Source: Guillardia theta CCMP2712
Lineage: Eukaryota > Cryptophyceae > Pyrenomonadales > Geminigeraceae
DNA length: 21,181 bases
Assembly: GCF_000315625.1 (NCBI RefSeq)
Contig: NW_005434664.1
Location: 957,363-978,543 of the forward strand
Direction: 5' to 3'
The notes under the pieces are model-generated. The model worked only from the letters and a program-made list of their open reading frames with translations. It made no database searches and was not told where the DNA came from. Positions within the stretch are counted from its first letter, which is position 1; every line of letters begins with the position of its first letter. Shown one piece after another: positions 10,060 to 18,866 of this stretch. Both the position numbers and the translations under genes were made by a program.

Positions 10060-10234
10060 GTTGCATGTTTTTGTGATATGTGGATGGACAGTGTTGTTGT
10101 TTTTGTCATTGGTGGTGGTCGTGGTGATGATGATGACGATGGTTGTGAACATGATGAGACAGGCTGACGTTGATCCCGCAGGCCTCTTTATCTTGTCACT
10201 CCATCTCAAAGATGACAAGTCTCTTCACAACTGT

Positions 10235-10240
10235 TTTATT
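10235..10240 (-). promoter_or_regulatory. candidate polyadenylation signal of the rhodanese gene
   Basis: AATAAA on the minus strand (ttttatt on plus), about 296 nt past the rhodanese stop. It lies about 95 nt beyond the plus-strand signal in the direction of minus-strand transcription, which would make the two transcripts overlap tail to tail. Confidence 0.3.
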
Positions 10241-10333
10241 CTTTCTTGTGACCTCCCGCACGTCTCTCGTGCTCTCCATGTTGTATAATAATTTCTTGAA
10301 TGCTTTTGTCGTGTAGAAACTGCCAAGTTTGTC

Positions 10334-10339
10334 AATAAA
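10334..10339 (+). promoter_or_regulatory. candidate polyadenylation signal of the cyclase gene
   Basis: AATAAA in the context gtcaataaaaagtgg, 275 nt after the cyclase stop codon. A single hexamer match, so only suggestive. Confidence 0.4.
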
Positions 10340-10535
10340 AAGTGGCTAAGAGTCTAGCGGAAGTGTAGCGCAAGAACGTGGATGCAGAGGATATGACAAG
10401 GAAACCAAGAGGAAGAAGAAAGATGAGAAGTTCTTCCGCCTTCATTGTTCGTCTTTCTTACAAATCGTCAACATCACACGCTCTGCATCCAAGTCGTTCC
10501 CGTCCTCCTCACGACGCATCGTCACTCGTCGCCTC

Positions 10536-12369
10536 TCACGCCTTGTTGACCGGAAGACCATCCGAGGACCTACTGATGATCAGAAGGAGAAGGGGACTGC
10601 GAGCGTGACAAGGGCAACGAGGGAGTTGGGGGGAGGAGACGAGGAGACGAAGAGACGAGGGAGGGTGGGAGGGGACGAGGAGACGAAGGAGACGAGGGAG
10701 GTGGGAGGAGACGAGGAGACGGAAGAGACGAAGAGACGAGGGAGGGAGGGAGGAGGACGAGGAGACGAAGAGACGANNNNNNNNNNNNNNNNNNNNNNNN
10801 NNNNNNNNNNNNNNNNNNNNNNNNNNNNNNNNNNNNNNNNNNNNNNNNNNNNNNNNNNNNNNNNNNNNNNNNNNNNAGGGAGGGAGGGAGGGAGGAGACG
10901 AGGAGACGAGGAGACGAGGGAGGGAGGGAGGAGACGAGGAGACGGGGAGACGAGGGAGGGAGCAAGACGAAGAGAGGGGAGAGGGGGAGGGAGGATTAGG
11001 GTACAGCGGGACTCCAGGAGGGGAGGGGAGGAGCGAGGGCGAGAGCGAGAGGAGGAAGGAAAGGGAGAAGAGGGAAAGAGGGGAACAAAGGAGGGTAGAG
11101 GGAGGGGAGAGGAGAAGGAGGAGGAGGAGGAGGAGAAGGAAAGATTCTTACCACCCGGAGAATCCCTTGTTGCTTTCAACGATGTTGGTGTACCTGAGCC
11201 TTCAAGTCACATGACAAGGCTCCTCCTTGCTCTACTTACCCGGCCTCCGACAGCCATTTGCATGCCATGGCAGACCTGTTGCCAGCCTGGCATCCGATCT
11301 GACAGGAAACTTCAGGAAGGGACGAGGATGATACAAGAAGGAGGAGGGGGGAGGCGAAGGGTGAGGGTGCAGGTGGAGATGGGAGTCGAAGGTGGTAGGG
11401 GTGGATCGAAGGACAGACAAGGAGAGGGAGGAGCAGGAGAGAGACGGTACCACAGAGAAAAGAGGAGGATGAGGAAGAGGTCAGAACGAAAGGAAAGGAG
11501 GCATTTGCAGCAGGAGGAATGAGCGTATAAACTAACCACAAGCTTCTCATCCTTGTTGGGGAAGTTGGTCTGAATGAGCTTGAGGAACGTGCTGGACATC
11601 GGCATGGGGCCTTGAGGAATGTCAAACAGCACGAGGGGATCCGATAAGGAGTAAGGACGGATAGCAGAGGAGCAAGAGGAGCAAGACATAGAGGCCGTGG
11701 GAGCCAGGGAAGGGGGGTTGACGAGGTGAGAGGGAGAGCAAGGAGAGAACAGAGACCAAAGAGAGTCAGCAGAGAAAGAGGAGGAGAGGTCAAGAGGAGG
11801 GAGGGAGGGAGGGAGGGTTGGGAAGGAGGGAGGGGGTTCAGCGGCAAGACCGTCGCCAGTGATGGCGAAGGCTGGGATGTTGATGGCGTCCGTCGGGTGA
11901 CCCCTCGCAAACTCCTCGTTGGTCCTGCTCGCGCGCACACACCATCACACTCTGGGGGAGAGTGCCAACCTCCTGCTCCTGCTCCTGCTCCTCCTGCTCC
12001 TCCTGCTCCTCCTGCTCCTCCTGCTCCTCCTCCTCCTCCTCCCTCACCTCACGTCCACGTATGTGAAGCCCTCGCTGTCGCAGAGCTTCTTCGCCTCTGC
12101 AGGAGTCTTTTCCCCCGTCAACTAGCAGCTGCTATCGCCGACCCTCTCCCTCACCTTCTTGGGCACTTCCGACATGGACAGAGACCTGGGACGAGCTCGT
12201 CACGCGTACAGCAGGCAGGCGCAGCAACAAACACATGAGGCGGGGAAGCATCCTGGCAGGCCGAGAGGAAGGAAGCTGCGAGCAGGTCACGAGGAGGAGG
12301 CCCGTGCTGTCTTGCTAACCTTGCTGGTGCATGTCTGAGGAGCGAGCGCCCTACCAGCATCGTCGTCAT
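10536..12369 (-). CDS. Single-domain rhodanese (sulfurtransferase), probably mitochondrial, 8 exons, 145 aa
   Basis: Transfers sulfane sulfur through a persulfide on the active-site Cys. Minus-strand exons in coding order: 12369-12320, 12185-12155, 12121-12048, 11924-11851, 11610-11537, 11298-11240, 11193-11152, 10569-10536; total 438 nt, all in phase. Hallmarks: TPAEAKKLCDSEGFTYVDVR, EEFARGHPTDAINIPAF, NFPNKDEKLVIGCQAGNRS with catalytic Cys104 and the six-residue loop CQAGNR, then CKWLSEAG, GFSGW and GLPVNKA before TGA. Exon 1 plus the start of exon 2 give an Arg/Leu/Ser-rich, acid-free leader (MTTMLVGRSLLRHAPARSLS) like a mitochondrial presequence. A shorter form could start at the ATG at 12175 (MSEVPKK). 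Length matches stand-alone plant STR/SEN1-type and bacterial GlpE-like proteins. The intron before the last exon (11151-10570) carries a purine minisatellite and the assembly gap, so a further exon there cannot be excluded, although the joined sequence needs none. Weak donors gttagc and gtcttg are used in two introns. Confidence 0.88.
10615..11140. repeat. purine minisatellite (GGAGACGAGGGA-type) around the gap
   Basis: Plus strand carries drifting copies of ggagacgag and gacgaagagacgag separated by gggaggga runs on both sides of the N block, then plain GA-rich sequence to about 11140. It sits in the last rhodanese intron (pyrimidine-rich in that gene's sense strand). Such an array probably caused the assembly break. 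Long ORFs across it are composition artefacts. Confidence 0.85.
10777..10876. other. assembly gap (100 N)
   Basis: Exactly 100 N, the usual placeholder for a gap of unknown size, inside the purine minisatellite. True array length is unknown. Confidence 0.98.
11966..12040. repeat. (CTCCTG)n / (CTC)n tandem repeat in rhodanese intron
   Basis: Plus strand is a run of ctcctgctcctg units changing to cctcct. It lies in the intron between the YVDVR exon and the EEFARGH exon of the minus-strand gene. It yields Leu-only or Glu/Gln-only ORFs with no meaning. Confidence 0.9.
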
Positions 12370-13573
12370 CGTCTCTCACAGCCCTTGCAGTGTAGATGCA
12401 CAGACCTTCTCAACGTGGGGCACGGGCTCAAGGAAAAGGCACTGGTGTATGCAATGAGCACTGAACGACATGAAATGTTAGTCAAGCCCCCGCATACGAC
12501 CCGAGGTTTCAGGTCTCTTCTTGCATCTCCATGCTATCAGCTGAACTTGTATACCCTATCTGCCCCTCTGCCTCTGCTTTGTTCGCTATATGACTCTGTA
12601 TACACTCCGAAAACACGGATCCATGTGTTAACATCGGTTCGCGTTTAGTTTTCCTCCTTTACAACCCTCTGCTCCTGTGCCTTCATGTTTTTTTCTCATT
12701 TTCATTCCAAAGACATATTTCATTTTGCGATGCTGTGTTTGTTTCTCTCCTTCTCTCCCTTTCATGTCAGTGCGCACAACTCCAATCCTCAGGCGATTCC
12801 CAAAATCCTCCTGTTCGTCCCTTCTCGTCCATCTTGGTCTTCTTCTCTTCAGCGCCGTCTTCTTCCCCTCTATGCAAATATTCTATCCTCTTCATCCTCT
12901 CTATCCTCCTCCTCCTCTCCTCCTCCTCCTCCTCGCACCTGCGGCCATGGCCGTGCGCATCGCAGAGGCCATGAACATGGGAAGGACTCTTGCCCACTCC
13001 CAACCCTCTTCCGACCCACCCCTACCCTCTCCATATGAAACTCACCCCATACAATTCCACTACAAATGTGGGAAAAGAAGGGGTACACAAATGTACCCTC
13101 CATGTATGTACTACCACCACTACCCTCCTGCACGTCCCCGATTCAACTAGAACTTCTCAGTCGTTACTAACCGTTACAAATGATTTTGTACGTTACACAA
13201 TTCGTTGTTCCAGAATGAGTGGTCGCATCGGAGAGCAAACGATGGTGGGGGAGGGCAAACAGGAGGGAGGGGGAGAGGACAAACAGGAGGGAGAACGATA
13301 GGGTAACGAGGAGGGGGAACGAGAGGGAAACCAGGAGGGAGGAGGAGAGGGCAAACAGGAGGGGCGAGAGGAAGAAGTAGACCTAACGAAGAGGAGGAGA
13401 GGCCAAGGGCAGGGGTAGAAGACGAGGGCAGAGTAAGGGGGATGAATGGAGAAGTAGTAACACACGTAAGAGGCCGATAAGTTTAGGAAAGAGAATAGAC
13501 TTAGAAAATCATAATTGTGAGGGGTTAGCAATGATACGCAAATGTAAATGTCTTATCTTGCTGCATTCTGCAG
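12370..13573. other. divergent intergenic region with pyrimidine and purine tracts
   Basis: Between the rhodanese start (minus) and the first recognised exon of the next plus-strand gene. It includes a pyrimidine-rich block (12640-12940), a CCACCC/TACTACC-rich stretch (13000-13140) and drifting purine repeats with the word ggcaaacaggaggg (13235-13370). Both genes' promoters should be here but no core element is clear. One candidate first exon exists: ATG at 12947 in good context (ggccATGGcc, reading MAVRIAEAMNMG). A donor near 13101 could join it in frame to the exon at 13574; this is a guess. Confidence 0.5.
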
Positions 13574-15395
13574 TTGGTTCGATAAGGTGGTGACGAAACA
13601 TGGGGTGGAACTTGGCAGTCTTGTTTTGAATGTACTTTCGCCTGCTTCATATCAAAGGTACTCGTGACACGCTCCCTGTTCAAGACGTTGACAGTGCATG
13701 GCAGCTCGTGTATACAGATGAAGAGTCTCTCTGCATTTCAGGTCCGCTCCAAGCCTTGCTGCTAGCTCATGGTGCCTCTAACATCGCATTGGCCGACTGT
13801 CACACGCAGACTCCGATGGGTCTGCGTCAACCGCCAATGCTCTCACGTCCCCTGGCGCATGTTCCTCGTGTGTCACCTCAGAGTCTGTTGCTCCCGCTGA
13901 TGCTGCCGCTGCTAGGGGACGCAACTCTTCTCTCGCTGCGAGGAGGGCATGCGCAGGAGGATGGGAACGAAGTACCCTCTCGCAATGGCGAGGCCTGCCT
14001 GACTTGCATGCAGGTGGTATTCGCTAAGGAGAAGAAGAGCATGCGGGTTGAGCTGTGGGCTGCTCTGTTCGGCATGTCCATCATCAATATCATCGCATGT
14101 GCCTTCGCATGCCACTGCGTCCCACCGTTAGACTTGTGACTGTTTACAGCCACAGAGATGGCCGAGGACACGATGGTGCGAACGATGAAAGCGCTGAAAC
14201 ACCAGGCAGCGATCAGTTGACGCTCTTGCACACCTTGACGCCCTTGCAGGTGATGAAGAAAGATTATGCTGAGGATGTAGAGCGAGGTGAAAGCTCCCAA
14301 TTCCTGCGCCTGCACTTGGCATCAGTGAGTTTGACATGTCCTGATGCCCTCCATGGTCCGTTGACGGGGAGTACTTCAAGGTGGACAAGAATGTGTCGGT
14401 GGATCCGCCGTCCTTTGACCAGGCTGACAACGATCCGATGCTATGGTGAGGGCTGTTAGAGGGGGGGCATGAGCAAGGGGCTTCAGAGCAGTGACTCAGG
14501 TCAGAGTCAGTGGCTAGACGAGATAGCAGCAGAGACATGATACGGCAAGTCGGTCATGTTTGACTGCAGGTATCGAGTTCACTCCATGGGCATCAGCACA
14601 TGGGCGAACAGGGCACTGCTGATGTCACTCCATTCCTTCCTGCAAGAGAAGGGAGGGAGGCTGTACCTGGGGGGTTGTGAGAAAGATTTACAAGTGGTCG
14701 ACTATGGGCTGTGTAGAAAGGTATGCCTCCTCCTCGCCTAGATACCTCGTGCTCCTCCACTTCATCCTCGTGTTGTCCTGCTCGATGTAATCCTCACCCT
14801 CTCAGTTGCTCTCTCACTCCTCCCCGGCAGCATCTTATACTGATTCACTCGGTTCATTTCAGGAACTCGACAAGAGCATTCCTCGTTTGAAGCTAGTCTT
14901 CCCAAACCAGAGGTGAAGGAGAGAACCTGCTGGAACCCAGCTCATCTCCAGCCCGCAGTTACATCGAGCAACCTCTTCAGTTTGAAAACATCTATTTCAA
15001 GCTCGAGAATGTGACGACATGATACCGCCTCCAACTTCATTAGACTGCTCTGACCCTCAAGTTTCCTCCCAGGGCGAGGAGATCCGGGTCGACTTCACAG
15101 CTTCTCAATTCGGTTTCTACGACTACCTTCCTTGTTATCCTCGTCCCACAAGGTCTTCAGCTCCCCCTTGCGACGTCCTTTGTGCCACCCTCACTTCCCA
15201 TGCTGCCAGCGTGAAGCCCATGAGCATGTGGCTTCCAGCGACGCACCCGGTGAACAAGTAGTTGTCCTGCGACCCGTGAGCCTGTTATTTTCACAGACCC
15301 CTGAGTTTGCACACTTCCACATGTACATCATGGATCAAGGAGAACATGTGGAAGAGGTGAAGGAGAAACCTGTGGAGGACTATCACGTCATATAG
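13574..15395 (+). CDS. Unrecognised multi-exon protein, 5' end unresolved
   Basis: I do not recognise the family. A consistent set of in-phase exons is 13574-13657 (WFDKVVTKHGVELG), 13695 to about 14126 (AWQLVYTDEESLCIS, then Pro/Leu-rich, then a hydrophobic segment LFGMSIINIIACAFAC near 14065-14115), 14150-14324 (QVMKKDYAEDVERGE), 14372-14445 (SVDPPSFDQADNDPML), 14570-14720 (WYRVHSMGISTWANRA, GGRLYLGG), 14863-14912, 14959-15010 (QFENIYFKLEN), 15073-15152 (EIRVDFTASQFGFYDY), and 15239-15395 ending in TAG. Introns of 37-149 nt include several of 46-62. The second half alternates hydrophobic and polar residues like a beta-sandwich (FENIYFKLEN, VVVLRPVSLLF, FAHFHMYIM), but no fold can be named. 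Weak points: the missing start, whether the Pro/Leu-rich part of exon 2 is coding, and the junction at 14127-14149, where a 23-nt intron keeps the hydrophobic segment while a longer one from about 14073 removes it. It may continue into the ankyrin gene. Confidence 0.5.
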
Positions 15396-15439
15396 TGATT
15401 GAGTGTCGCAGGCCTCCAATAGTCGAAACGTGCATCTGA

Positions 15440-17851
15440 ATGATGCGATCACTGGACAGAATGTTTGCATTGCATAACGTGTTCTGCCCTGAAACTTACA
15501 ACACTTTATCCTGGCAGGTGGCTTGCAGTCCTTACAATCCTCCAAGCGTAGGACGAAAACAGTCAAGTAGCACAATGATCTGATCATTTTGAAGGTTTCG
15601 GCTTTCCACAAATCGTCGGAACAAGTGTTTGGTATTTCCTACTTGGACCAACTAGTCTCGGTGCCATGTTGCTGATTGATGTCATCTTGTCAAACTCTTC
15701 TCTTCAAAGAAAGCAGATGAACTTAATCTCACTGCCGACGAGGTTGCAGTGCTGCACTGTTCCTTCATGGGCAGTAAGATACTCCCTTGGATATATCTGC
15801 ATGCTGGTGACTGTCGAACAGGTTTGGAATCCACCCAAAAACATGCCATAGAGACATTTCGAAACGACACTCAGCCTCTTCTGTGGTTTGCATACCAGTG
15901 AGAACAACTAATGCAAAAGTGATCAAAGATTGAATTCGATCGCCAGATATGCAAAAGCGTACATGCACAGCCCTTGGCTCATAGAGGATGGAGAAGATGT
16001 AAGGAAGCAAACTGGGATGAAAACAAGACGCTGATATCTGACTAGTTCCTAATGCTCTCAGGTGAACATCACATACTGGAAAGCAGAGGAAAGGCTGCAA
16101 GGACTTATTCCCCTACACTGGGCTGCGCTACACGGTATGAACAGAGCAACTAATCCTCGCCTTCTCCTTTCTTTTCTCCCCCCCCCCCCCCCCCACCCTT
16201 TCCGTTCCTTTCCCTGTCCTCCCCTTCCCGGCTTTGCCCTTCCATCTTCTTTCCTCTATCCTCTCCTCTTTCCACTCCTTTCCTCGCTTGTTCGACTGAA
16301 AACTCGCAGGTTACGACAGTGAATTGAGAAAGATGTTAAGGGATCTGCGCATGAATTTTTCCGAAGACTCTCGAGGATTGAATGCTCTTCACTGGGCGGC
16401 CCTGAATGGGCACCACAGCACGGTGAGGAGGAGTGGGAATAAGAAACAATCCTGGCATCTTGGATGCTACGGAAAACAGAAAGTGAAGGCAGAAGCAGGG
16501 GGGCAGGGGGAAGGGGAGTAGGAGCAGAAGGAGAGGGAGACTGAAAACTCAAACGAGGTCTCCTCAAATGATTTCTATGGCTGCAGGTGAGGATGCTGGT
16601 GAAGGAATTTAATGTGGACCCCAACTGCCGGGACAAGGATGGCATGCCCCCGCTCCTCGCAGCAGCTGGGAACAACTACGTAGACACCGTCCGCGTCCTG
16701 CTGGAAGAATGCCGGGCGGACGTCAGCCTGGCGGATGAGGACGGTAATGATCGCTGTTTCCCTCATGACTTGCCTGGATGGTGACGGAGGAGGCAGGTCT
16801 TACTGCTGCTCACTGGGCGGTGAACGTCGGCAACTTCGACCTGCTCCATATGCTCGTGAAGAAGCACGGAGCAGACGTAAACGCGATTGACAAGGAAGGG
16901 CAGACTCCGCTACATCTCGCAGCATCTCTAGGGAGTCCTCAGATGGTGTATCAGATCATCACTGAGCTCAACGCGAGCCTCCTCGTCCTTGACATCGCTG
17001 ACTACAACGCCTCCGACATCGCCTTCATGAACGGCAACCCGGACACGCAAGACGTGATCCTTGAGCTGGCTCAGTTGGGTCCCAAGGGGGCTGAGACAAG
17101 CTTCGAGGAGGTGATGAAGAGGATCCGAGCTCGACGACAAGAGAACAAGATCCATGAGCATCAAACTGATCGAGGGAAAGAACCCCAAAGTCCTCCTCCA
17201 AAGACTAGAACCGAGTCCTCAGGCAAGAAAGGTTGCGAGGAGGAGGCTTGCCTTGTGGTAGAGCATGAACGTCTCTCAGGCTCTCAACAGCATCGATCTT
17301 CTAGCAGCAGAGGGACCCGGTTCCCCAAGATCTATGGGCGATCCAAGGATGCGGTACTGGACCAGGACTGGTTATTATGTCGGAGCTGATAAGCTGCTGC
17401 CGCCGGCAGGTTCGGATGCAGCTGCAGCAGGAGCTGGCGCGAAGACGAGAGGTCAAGGCACAACAAGAGGCTCTTGAGAGGTCTCAGAAGGGGAGCAGAG
17501 GAACGTGAGGTGCTGTAGTCGTTTGACGACGAAAGAAGTTCGGTCTACTCACAGTGGCCGCGACTCCACTAGCTCAATCATGTCAGAGCCCTAGCACAGC
17601 TAGCTCAACTGATCTTCGCTACCATTTCGTGTCACAACCCGTAAAGCTTGGGGGTGTGACACGAAATGTGGTAGCGACAGTATTGGTGTTGTAGTGAGTT
17701 TTTGTACTGTGTGTTGTCTTCCCTCTCTCTCCACTGTTCTAGAAGAGCCCTGCGGGACCCCGACAACACTGGCATGGCTGCCTGGAGGCAGTCCGATCGT
17801 TCAAGACACAACGAGGAAATCATGGAAGACAGTCTTTCAGGATGTCCATGA
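15440..17851 (+). CDS. Ankyrin-repeat protein with basic C-terminal tail, about 479 aa
   Basis: In-phase exons: 15440-15478, 15518-15547, 15595-15660, 15710-15773, 15822-15897, 15947-15998, 16062-16134, 16310-16422, 16587-16743, 16797-17257, 17305-17504, 17743-17851. Residues 1-~120 have no repeat (SEQVFGISYLDQL, ADELNLTADEVAVLHC, PLLWFAYQYAKAYM). Five clear ankyrin repeats and a sixth degenerate one follow: PLHWAALHG, NALHWAALNGH, PPLLAAAGNNY, TAAHWAVNVGN, TPLHLAASLGS, then NASDIAFMNG. The usual GADVNAIDKEGQTPLH pattern is clear in repeats 4-5. After them come a KR-rich stretch, RMQLQQELARRREVKAQQEALERSQK (likely coiled coil) and an acidic end. Ankyrin repeats bind proteins; no enzyme domain is visible, so no specific role is proposed. 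Without the 47-nt intron 17258-17304 the frame would stop at 17389. The 47-nt size, its pyrimidine-rich end and the coiled coil it opens favour splicing. The first exon is uncertain (ATG at 15440 or 15443). Confidence 0.78.
16178..16194 (+). repeat. poly-C run (17 nt) in ankyrin-gene intron
   Basis: Seventeen C in a row inside the 16135-16309 intron, in the middle of a pyrimidine-rich tract leading to the aactcgcag acceptor. Confidence 0.95.
17617..17676. repeat. 20-bp hairpin / short foldback element
   Basis: The left arm cgctaccatttcgtgtcaca (17617-17636) is complementary over all 20 bases to the right arm at 17655-17676, which carries a 2-nt (GT) bulge. The 18-nt loop contains cccgtaaagctt. 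The hairpin lies in the last intron of the ankyrin gene (17505-17742). Blocks of it recur at 18248-18288. It looks like a small foldback repeat rather than a gene part. Confidence 0.8.
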
Positions 17852-18866
17852 CATAGCGCATGACCCGGTATTCCCCCAGCATTTAAGTGCCCTCCATCAA
17901 GACGGTTCGATCCGAAGTTATACACGCCGTGCCATCATGAAGGGGGCAGCGTTCCACGTGCGGTCCCCTCCGAGCGGAGCACTGATGCACCAACAGGATG
18001 CCGCACACTTTCACATTTGCCCGCGACGATCTCGCCCCCAAGATTGAAGCGGCGGAGGTCTAGCAGAGACTTGTGAGGCAATAATTGAATACTGTGGAAC
18101 GTCATGATGCCCAGTCACGTCACTTCCTGAAACTTCGGCAGTGAACGTGTGATCCCGGGTCCCGGGGTCCAGAGGCTGAGCGGGCCCGGGGGGTGCTTTG
18201 AGCATGCAGTGAGTCATCGAGTCACGAGTCGCTGTAGACGTCCGCAGCCCGTAAAGCTTTCCGAGCGGCGGGGAGTTCGGGGTGTGACGAATAAGTCAAC
18301 TTTTGAGATTCCCCCCCCGGGGCTCCCGGTGGGCGGCCGGACCGTACCGTAGTGTCGGGTCTTCAAGGTGACCGTCCTTTTACTCAATGTTAAGTTAAAA
18401 TGAGAGCGAGGACCGTAGTTTTAGTCAACGGAAAACCCTACTGTCACTGTGGAGTGACTTATTGGTACTAGTCTTTTTTACTCAAAAGTAAGGTGGTGCT
18501 GGGCGCAAGCGCTGAACTTCTCAGGGGGCCAGAAAGGAACTTTACAGGTTCCGAATCACTCGGAAAGTTCCTATGGGGGTAAAAGCGCAGGGGACGATTT
18601 ATTAGGGGAAAAAGGGCCAGGTGGACGGGGGGTGGGGGTTTTATGACCAATAAGATACCGGCCAGCCAAGAGTCGGATGAGGGGGTCCTGTGACTCGGCA
18701 AGAGGGGTGGGGTGATGGGAACTGGAAAGAAAACTTTGGGGTGGGGTGAAGGGGCTGCGCTGGCGGACCTACTGGCGAGGACTAGCTTACCACCGTGGTT
18801 TCCATGCTGGAAAGAAGGGGTGGTAAGTGGTCGATGCTCGTATTTCTACAATAATAAGAGAGCTAA
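17852..18866. other. spacer with GC-rich palindromic patches and repeat-element remnants
   Basis: Between the ankyrin gene and the RWP-RK gene. It contains cccgtaaagctt (18248-18259) and ggggtgtgac (18279-18288), both shared with the hairpin at 17617-17676. Other contents are GC-rich near-palindromes (around 18150-18195 and 18310-18335), an 8-bp inverted repeat GGAACTTT/AAAGTTCC (18536-18543 with 18564-18571), and a G-run-rich stretch (18570-18720). No coding was recognised. The right end may hold an upstream RWP-RK exon and the promoter. Confidence 0.5.

Larger units (their letters stand above)
10060..10535. other. convergent 3' intergenic spacer
   Basis: Between the cyclase stop and the rhodanese stop on the opposite strand. 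It contains a short GTGGTGATGATG-type simple stretch (10105-10160). One candidate AATAAA lies on each strand (10334-10339 plus, 10240-10235 minus), so the two 3' UTRs may overlap. No coding seen. Confidence 0.6.

Noticed and set aside
10605-11522. Long plus-strand ORF through the N gap
   Set aside because: Arg/Glu/Gly low complexity from the purine minisatellite, and it includes 100 N; the minus strand encodes the rhodanese here.
12677-13150. 157-codon plus-strand ORF in the divergent spacer
   Set aside because: The first half is a translated pyrimidine tract; only the segment from ATG 12947 might be a real exon, noted as a low-confidence candidate.
14127-14149. 23-nt intron as proof of ultrashort introns
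   Set aside because: It fits the frame and has a good acceptor, but short GT-AG matches are easy to find and the family is unknown, so there is no homology to support it.
13878-14315. 145-codon minus-strand ORF with hydrophobic patches
   Set aside because: The plus strand has in-phase exons with proper donors and acceptors; the minus frame shows no splice or family support.
17365-17409. Tiny 22- and 31-nt introns to rescue the ankyrin-gene tail
   Set aside because: A single 47-nt intron (17258-17304), typical for this window, restores the same coiled-coil frame without them.
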